From NCBI GenBank assembly GCA_963556145.1, contig OY744469.1:4064767-4128766 (forward strand): 64,000 bases of DNA, read 5' to 3'. The DNA is from Hygrocybe punicea (lineage: Eukaryota; Basidiomycota; Agaricomycetes; Agaricales; Hygrophoraceae). The translations under genes and the position numbers were made by a program. This document shows positions 56,296-64,000 of this stretch, piece by piece (position 1 is the first letter of the stretch; each line of letters opens with the position of its first letter). The notes below the pieces were generated by a model, which did no database searches, was not told the DNA's origin, and saw only the letters and a program-made list of their open reading frames with translations.

Positions 56296-58459
56296 CTAGG
56301 CAACCTTCAGCAGCAAATCATCGTCCGAGTCAAACTCCCCGCAGCGCGCAAGCGAAGGCCCTGTGAAACCATGCGCAGAAGTGACGCTTTTGTCGGGAAC
56401 CGGCACCCAATCATCATCACACCAATGTGCCTTCAAAAGCAACTCGTCTTCCGAATCTTCGTCCAAAAGGCTGGGCAGCTCGCGATCGTTGTGCATAGAT
56501 ACCTCCGCTATTTTTTTGCTTCTCAGAGTACGAGACGTAAGGGGTGCAAGCGCCTTTGTTGAACTAGAGGCAGATATCCGAGGGGGGCCGACTATGGTGC
56601 CAGAGCGCGTACGACGACCGCCATTGGTTGAAGTAGTGACGTTGTTACCAGTGCTAAGGCCGTCCTTTGGCTTCATGAAATCAGACGCGCGGATGGTGCC
56701 TCGCCTATCTCGGGTGCGGCGTTTCTCAGCCTTCTTCCTGCTCGTGATCTCTGAAGGACTGTCGAGAGAGCGAGATCGAGAACAAAAATCCGTTGTGCTG
56801 ATGCCAGAGTCGTGCAAATAATCCTCGTCAGAGTTGATAGCTCTCTCGGATTCTGAAGATAATGTAATACAGTGAGGATGATAGACCGTTTAGATAGTGA
56901 TGGGGGAGGCGGTGGAGTGATGATAGAGTGGAACATCGAGAAAACTTCGCAAGGGAACATGAGCAGTGTGGGCATGGATGATGACACATACCACGAAGAT
57001 CCAAGATAGAGAACAAGTCTTGAAGCCTATCACTATTTGGACTGGAGAACCTCTCAGGAGACGAATACCGAACATGTCGTGGGGACGAAGGCCGAGTAGC
57101 AATGACAGGATCGTGGAGGCCTAAATCGTCAGTATGAAACCATGCTGGATTTGCCATCAAGGAGGGTTCCACGAGTGGATCTGGATCTGGGGCAAAGACC
57201 GGAGGACTGTTAGGGGAAGCGCTCAGAGATGGCAATTGGATTGTATAGTCCATTGAGTGAAGAGGAGATATAATTGAATCTTCTTCATTATCATCGCTGA
57301 AGACCGGAAGATGCGGGAATGCCAAATCGTAGGTCCGTAGAGTGACAAGCTTTAAATGGTCTGATTCAGCAGGAACATCACGACGAGAATCATGAGAGGT
57401 TGAATAGGAGGGAATCGTCGAGACAATGCTACAGGAGGTCAAGTGGCGCCTTCGATCTGGTGTTCGGGGCCGTGTAGAGGTTCCATCGACCATCCCAATA
57501 TCGTTATAGTAGCCACTCTGAGGCGCATACATCCCGTCTGCATACTTGATATTGCTATCCACACATTTACGGTGTGGTGTCGAGGCGGCTTGTGGGAAGT
57601 CTTCAAGAAACGCAGAAGAGCCAATCACATGTTCGGGGGGAGAGTTGTCTGAATAATTGTCAATATCTCGAGTCAAAGCACGAGAGAGCGCTTTTGCAGG
57701 TACAAGCCAGTCTTGATGAGTTATTTGCTGTAGCATATACGCAGGCGTCGGAACCGAAGGGCGGCGATTGTGTAGACCCGTTTTAACAGAGCTAGGAGGA
57801 TTCCTTGTACTGTGAGCCACGGATAAAGACATGTCCCTCTCAAGGTTGACTTGGTTTCTTTTATCAGAGAGAGTGCGAGACTTTGTGCCGAGCAGATGAC
57901 GCTTGCTTTTGTTCTTTCCTTTGGGCGATGACGCGACGGATCCGGGACGACTGTGAAACGGAGAAGCCAGATTACCAGAACGAGAAGGATTTTCTTTGAG
58001 GTCCCGGGAGCTGGTGCGAGACAAGATGCGACGTGCAATTGGGAGAGGAGATAATTGCTCCGGAGGAATATCCATACCACCAGATGACTGCGGCCTGTCA
58101 TTATCTGCATTATTCAATGGATAAGGGGTTTGAAATTGAGATGCATCAGTGATGTCGAATTGAACGATTTCGTCGATAGTCATGGCATTGGGGTCGGTAG
58201 CTTCAGCGTGTACGTCAGGAGAGGGTTTGAGTCTTTTAGGCATACGTGCCAAAACACCAGATGGCCCGCGTAGATCGCGTTCAGAAAGCGTATGCGATAG
58301 TGCACGGTGGGTGCGTTTCAGCATCCTGCGAGACATTTCAGTGTGCGTTAGGTCTTCTTGTCCCGGGTCATCTAGAGGTGAAGATGGCAAGCTATTCAAG
58401 ACCAAAGCGCGCCGTTTGTGAGCGTAGGTGGCCCTGACGGGTCTACGAACCAGTGGCAT
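56296..58459 (-). CDS. Disordered Ser/Pro-rich protein of unknown function
   Basis: Two exons (58459-56992 and 56852-56296, 139-bp intron) encode 674 residues. Composition is Ser/Pro/Asp-rich with many SP dipeptides, basic clusters such as KGKNKSKRHLLG and KKAEKRRTRDRR, and a C-terminal acidic-hydrophobic block (LLDEDSEDELLLKAHW and FDSDDDLLLK, two similar units). This looks like a phosphorylated nuclear regulator or adaptor, but no domain or named family is recognised. It is divergent from the She10-like gene (219 bp between start codons). Confidence 0.7.
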
Positions 58460-58678
58460 GTCGCCAATGGACTGCCGGTCACCGTCGTGTGCAGAGAGCA
58501 GACAGACTTACGTAATGATGCCGTTGCCAAACTGACGCAAATACTCCACGTAGCGCTGACTCCGATAGTCTATGATATCCCTAGTGTTTTTACTTTCATA
58601 ATTCTTGCTTCTCTACCTTGACGTCCTCATATCCTTACTTTTATTGTCTCGCTCATTTTTAAAACCTTTTACATTACA

Positions 58679-61488
58679 ATGGTGGTCACCCGCCGAACGC
58701 CTATGGCCCCCGCCCCGCCGGCCTCCAGGACAACATCGTCTCAACAAGTTTCGCGTGCAATGAAGGGTAAAGCGCCTCAAAGTACCCAGGAGCCTTCAAG
58801 CCTTCGTACAAACGGAGATTCAGAAACGTCGTCGCCTATTCCTAATTCAAACACATCTAATGCATCCAAAGAGAACCCAGTGGTACGTTCTTTAGGAATC
58901 TCGTAGCGTGGAAACATTTGCTTCTGCACCGCAGCTCGCCTTATTTCGCATCACCCAGCTGCCAACTGACGTCGCACCACAGGGAAGCTCTCCACCAGTC
59001 AAAAATTATAAATCCCAGAACTTGAAAACAAAAAAAGGCGCCAAGGTATGCATCCACTTTCTGTACTCTGCTGAAATTTCTTGATTCTTGTCACCCAGAA
59101 CAAGCCGCAAAAAATTGAATCGAGTAGCGCCCTTGATTTTCTCATCCACTCTTCAGTTTTCCTTCTCGCTCTCTATCTAGTCACTTTCTGTCCTACTGAC
59201 CAAGGACCGCAACACGCGCTCTGTCGTGGCTTTTACGAATATCAACTTAACGTCCTCGAGCCTGTTTTCGTCCGACCTGTCCAAATGGTCCTTGCACATC
59301 CTTCTGTATCCCCTTACGTTGCTCGCGTGAAACCACATGTCCATCGTGCCATTGAAATGACGTCGCCGGTTGTCCTCCGTGCCCACGCCAAATGGAATGA
59401 CCTTGTCCTTTCTCAGTGGAACGAGTTCGCCTTGCCAGAAATCCGCCGTCTCGAGCATGCATCTCAACCATATCGTATCCGCCTCGTACAGGAATACAAT
59501 AGTCGTATCCTCCCGCCACTTCAAGTTGCAGCACGTCAGGTGTGGCGTTGGAAACAGAATGCTCAGCCCTATGTCATCCATGCTGCCTCAAAGACGTACG
59601 ACTTTTACAACACGGCGAAACCTCACGTCATCCCTGCCTGGCGTCAGATCCAGGCTTCCTTGGGCCATCTACTCATTGCGCTGCGGACTCAGCGCAGGCA
59701 ATTCGTCGATCCGCATGTAGCAAAAATATGGGAAAAGGTCAAGGAACTGAGCAAGGGGGCGTCTTCAACGCCACCTTCATCTATCCGAAACCCGATGACG
59801 ACTACCTCTGTAATCTCTCAGTTCTCTGTTCCCAGTGAGACGGTTGGATCTATTGTCGGTTCTCTGGCGCCTTCGTATACTTCCTCTGCACAGACACCGG
59901 ATGATTCGCCCGTCATCGCTCTAACAAACGTCCTCTCACCCCCGCTTGAACAGGACGTGCCCTTGGCCGAGGAACCCATTGCTTCCATCCCCGTCTCTGC
60001 CGATGGACTGGCATCGGCAGACCACCAAGACACCAAGGAGCCTTTCTCGCGCAACGAGGATGGGTCGGAAGTGACAGCCTCGGTTTGGGAGACGCTGGCG
60101 TCTACCTCGTCGGTGGCTGCATCTATACACGATATACCATCGGCCTCCCCAGCAATATCTTCACTTACAGATGAAATTGGCTCGCCCGCCGCCACTGCTG
60201 CCACCGTCACGTCGTCTGCCCAGGATGAAATTGATCTATTTTTGGATGATTTTGTCGCCGATCTTGGTCTCGATGACGAAGACACCTCGTCAGAAGATAT
60301 CGTAATAGAATCACCCCAAATCACCGAAACGGCAGAAGAGGCGGCTGAGAAGTTGCGCCGAAAAGCCGAGGAAACTGCAGCAAAGCGTGCGGATATCACG
60401 GGCCGGCATACCAAGTGGGAGGAACAGCTCGAGGCGCAAATTCAAAGCAAAAGAAAGCAGCTGAGAAAGACGCTGGTAGCGATGAGAAAAGCTGCCGTTA
60501 TAGAGTTAAAGGGGTCCGTTGAAATCAGGGGTCAGGTTGAGTTTTTGGTCTCGGAGGCGGAGAAATATTTGAAAGGTGCGGAAGTGTACTTGGCGACTCT
60601 AAAGAAGGCGACAAAGCGGGATGAGGACAAAATGTCGCTTTGGAACCGAGTCGTGAGCAAGGTCGAAGAGAGATTCCAGGAGCAGATGAGGGAAACCGAA
60701 ACTGTTGTCGATGATTGGTATACCGGCCTTCTCCAGCGAGAGATTCAAGAAGTGAGTTGCCGTTTTCTCAGCATGCCGTCTTGATTGCGGTGGAAATGAG
60801 CGTTCTTATCGAATGCCACAGGTTCTAATGGTCCAGCTATCAATCAAAGACATTGCGGAGAGGGCTCAAGCTGACATTGGCTTGGATTATGCATGGCTTG
60901 ACGACGTGACATATGATGACTGGCAAAGATACCATGATTTGGTCAGAAGTACGCCGTTTTACCCGAAGACTTTTTTTGTGTTTCGCAAGGTTAAATCTTT
61001 GTCTATATTTAGGGAGCGACAAATTCGCAGATCAAGCCCTTTCGATCCAAAACGGTACTCATCCCTCACCCCCCATTAACCCTATTCTTCCCGCTATGGC
61101 AGATCTCCAATCAGAAGTACAAGACGTTGTCCTGGGTTTTGGTACTCGACTACAACGAATTAAACGCAGCGGAGAACGTGAATTCGGGTTTGGCCAAGAC
61201 ATTGATAACGAATCCCCCCCAGAACCGGAGATTTCCATTTTACCTGTTCCTGATCAAGGCGACTCTGGTGAGGTGCAAGAGCAGACTATTCCGCCGGTTA
61301 TCCTGAGCCGGAGTAAGGAGGAAGTATTGGAGGCATTAGGAAAAGTCGGCGAGTCCCAGGGAACGGACGAAATACCATCCGGGGACTTGGCGGAAGAAGA
61401 GGGTACGGAAGGTTTGGACCGAGAGGTAGCCGCTGAGGCTGTGACGGCGCCAGTCGTCCCGAAGGTCGTTGATCATATTGAACTATGA
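58679..61488 (+). CDS. She10-like membrane-anchored coiled-coil protein
   Basis: Five exons (58679-58882, 58983-59045, 59099-60751, 60822-60948, 61013-61488) give 840 residues. A polar, Ser/Thr-rich cytosolic head is followed by one membrane helix (FLIHSSVFLLALYLVTF, ~105) and then repeated HPSVSPYVARVKPHV- and QPYVIHAASKTYDFY-like segments with many Tyr/Pro/His, a disordered acidic part and a long basic-acidic coiled coil (EEAAEKLRRKAEETAAKR, LRKTLVAMRKAAVIELKG). VTYDDWQRYHDLV near the end resembles the She10/Osw7 proteins of yeast, which act in spore-wall assembly. Databases sometimes mislabel such proteins as homeobox factors; no homeobox is present. Assignment is tentative. Confidence 0.65.
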
Positions 61489-62340
61489 ATCATCGTCTCT
61501 TTTTTGTTGGGTTTCACCGTTGGGCTTGTTACATGCTCCCTCTTCCCACCCACAGCTAACCAGATCACGTCCCTTGAAATTCATTTTGTTTTGCGGACGT
61601 TGATCGACTCCGTTCAAAAAACTTGCAGATGTATTTGTTACGAAAACTACGATCAAAACGCTTATTCATGCTGTATCAATACTCTATCCTTGAAGTAGTG
61701 TTTGTACCCTACCCTGCATCTAACACGCCGTCCGTCCTTCCCGGACGCCTGCTCTTATTGACATAACGCCCAGCCATGGCAGGCAAGATTTGACCACCCT
61801 TGAAGCCTTGGAATGTGAAACGAACTGCCGATACCTTCGCTCCATGGGCGCTGGACGGGGTGCAAGTCAGGGTGAACTCATGTTTCAATAATAACTTGTC
61901 CATTGCCCCATTCAAAAAAATACTCGATCGAAAATAACCAAAGGGGAACGCTTAGCCGTACGATTCCCATGAAGTCACACCGTCCCGGAGTGGCCTCGAT
62001 TAGCCTTTTAGCCTCGACGATGGGAGTATGTTGAGACAGGCCCGACCTCCGGAATTTCCTTATGGCAGTCACTCCCCCATGGCCCAACGCCAGTCCTAAG
62101 ATAAAAGGGGGAAAATAAAAATGGAATTCGAAAACACATATCAAGAAAAGACAAGGGGACTTTAAATGGTTAAAATCAAGGGGAGGTTCGTAATGAAGGG
62201 ACGGGAGCGGAGTAGTATGAACATGAATTGGAGAGGGAGATTTATATGTAGAGCTGAAGGAAACAGAGACACAGGAGAAAGAGAGAGAGAAATGAAGAGC
62301 GGGAGGAAATGGAAGCATTGAGGATCCGAAATGAAGACAA
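61489..62340. other. Convergent intergenic region
   Basis: About 850 bp between the She10-like and HP1 stop codons. A minus-strand frame at 61709-61915 (68 codons) matches nothing known. 62270-62300 is a GAGA-rich run. Confidence 0.4.
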
Positions 62341-63692
62341 TTATGCGTCGTCCAAGCTTGCGGCCCCATCGTCGATTTTCCACTTGAGATTCGATTCGTA
62401 GAACTGGATGAGCTGTATTGGAACCGGCAAGGGAAAAGGCAAAATAGATGAGGAAACGGCGCAATGACAAGAGGTCATGTTCACAAGAATCAATCACCTT
62501 CCTTGGAAACTTGTTTGCACAGACCTCTGACCTTTCCTTGACGCGCTCGTCGTTCTCTTTCCTGAGGTGAAAGTGTCAGCGCGTCGATTTATCGGCGAGC
62601 GGTGGTAAACATAGGCAGGGTGTGGGGTTGGGAAAACACACTGACAAAGTGAAGTAAACCAGTAGCTCTCCATCACCTCGTTCGACCGTGTCGACCGTTT
62701 TTATCAAGTGTTCCCAGCTTGAAACACTCATATGCTTCTTCATGTCGCCAACGGGGGTTTCAGGGACGTCGTCATCCTCGTCCGCATCGGTCACTTTGGC
62801 CGCAGCCTTCGTCTTCGTCGTCGTCGCTGTTCCATTACTCTTCTTCGCCTTTTTGTTCGCCCGTGAATCCTCCGCCTCGCTCTCCTCCTCACGATCGGAC
62901 TGTTTCTCGGATTTAGCTTTAGGCCTACCGCGTTTTTTGCCCGGTGCCGACGCGTCCGCACTCGCATCACGCCCAGTGGTGGACTTGCGTTTCGATTTAG
63001 GCTTGTCGATCGATTTCTTCCCGCTCTGCTTCTCCTTTTTGTTTTTCCGCCAAAATTCCGTAATCAAATCAGCCGCGTTCCTGTGATATAGTAGTGAAGG
63101 AACAGTGAGCAAAAGAACAGGAAAATCATTTTGCTTGCACATTTTGTTCAAAAAAAAAAATAAGAAAGACACCCACCCGGCATCGTCTTCGTTCACCCAG
63201 CTGTTCTCAGCCTCGCCATACCCTTTCCATTTCACAAAGTACCCTGTTTTTCCCTGAAACGCGAATAAACAACTTGCTCCCAAAAAGAAAGAAAGAAAGA
63301 AAGGAGAGGATCAACAACAATCTATTCGACAGCCTTTGCCCCCACTACGGCAAGCACACACCTCCCCAAACGAAAGGAGAGCCAAGACGTACGTGAGGGA
63401 AGGCACCCTTTCTCGCATCCATGATCGCCTCAATCTCATACTCCTCCTCGTCCCCATCACCCGACCCAGCCTCCTCGCTGTCTGCCGGTGCTTCCGCAGA
63501 CAATTTGCCATCGTCGTCTCCGTCATCACGATCCCCGTCTGGTTGGATTACCCTCGACACCTCGTCGATCTCCATAGACTCTTTCCTGGCTTTCGGCGAG
63601 GTCTTCGCGGCGGAGGCAGCTGCCTTCCTCTTTGTTCGGGCCGCAGCTCTCCCGTCCTCGCTATCGGATTCAACAGAGTCCAATCTGGCCAT
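62341..63692 (-). CDS. HP1/Swi6-type heterochromatin protein
   Basis: Five exons (63692-63393, 63253-63177, 63080-62646, 62561-62498, 62412-62341) give 315 residues. The chromodomain covers EYEIEAIMDARKGAF and GYFVKWKGYGEAENSWVN; the aromatic cage residues Tyr, Trp and the second aromatic (here Tyr of KGYGE) are in place for binding methylated H3K9. A long basic hinge (KKRGRPKAKSEKQ, KKAKKSNG) follows. The C-terminal chromoshadow domain has WEHLIKTVDTVER, LLVYFTL, VCANKFPRKLIQFYESNLKW. The protein dimerises and spreads silent chromatin. A long (AAAG)n run lies in the first intron. Confidence 0.93.
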
Positions 63693-64000
63693 GGGGATGG
63701 GTCACTCGGATAGGTTGACCGTTGTTCAACTGTGTATGGCGGTTGGTAGAACGCTGGAGTAAATGTTGAGTGGAAAAAAAAATTCGCGTAAGACCGACCG
63801 TGTGAACTTTGAATCAAAAACGAACCACTGACCACTGGCACAAACAAAAAAAAGTCCAAAACATAAAATGCTTTCAGAGTGTAATGTATAGATTATGCAT
63901 TACTTTATGTTCACATTCTCAAGAGCTACGGACGCACAACACGCAAAAGAAAAGAAAAAAAGGCCATCAATCTCTTTCCCTCCGACGAGGACTTGCACTT
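63693..64000. other. HP1 upstream region to window end
   Basis: AT- and A-rich, no coding signal; probable promoter of the HP1 gene. Confidence 0.4.

Overview
The window is nuclear DNA from a basidiomycete fungus, most likely an Agaricomycete. The main reasons are dense genes cut by many 46-70 bp introns, orthologue-type genes with fungal architecture (DNMT5, Pex7, EFM7-like, GH16 and GH20 enzymes, F-box and NACHT-TPR proteins) and a Plavaka-like transposon. All gene models were spliced by hand from GT/GC-AG signals and checked for reading-frame closure; no transcript evidence was available.

Left arm, 1-36.99 kb: mostly housekeeping and regulatory genes. In order: the start of a GH20 hexosaminidase (runs off the left edge), PET117, a CTD-interacting (CID) RNA-binding-type protein, a 2217-residue DNMT5 maintenance methyltransferase, CRIPT, an ASX-homology protein, an F-box protein, an EFM7-like methyltransferase, PEX7, a sirtuin, three Cys-rich zinc-module genes in a row (two carry a repeated CCHC module, one has five Zn2Cys6-type modules), NAD(P)H-hydrate dehydratase, a WrbA-type quinone reductase, a GH16 glucanase, a divergent histone H4-H3 pair and a NACHT-TPR NLR protein.

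Middle, 37-45.5 kb: a gene-poor nest of repeats. It holds a non-autonomous hAT-like element with 8-bp target duplication and terminal inverted repeats, several diverged relatives sharing a hairpin with a TCAATTGA core, and two oppositely oriented fragments of a large repetitive Agaricomycete gene family.

Right arm, 45.5-64 kb: a CUE/DUF1771/Smr protein, a UPF0357-type membrane protein, then a 7.38-kb Plavaka-like DNA transposon (48195-55574) bounded by perfect 19-bp inverted repeats. It carries an apparently intact 1307-residue transposase and a divergently transcribed partner gene. After it come a disordered protein of unknown function, a She10-like membrane/coiled-coil protein and an HP1/Swi6 heterochromatin protein.

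Functionally the window holds several parts of a silencing system (DNMT5, H3, H4, HP1 and an ASXH protein) next to the sort of mobile DNA such a system represses. Many neighbours are divergent pairs with very short shared promoters (42 bp between the pex7 and sirtuin start codons).
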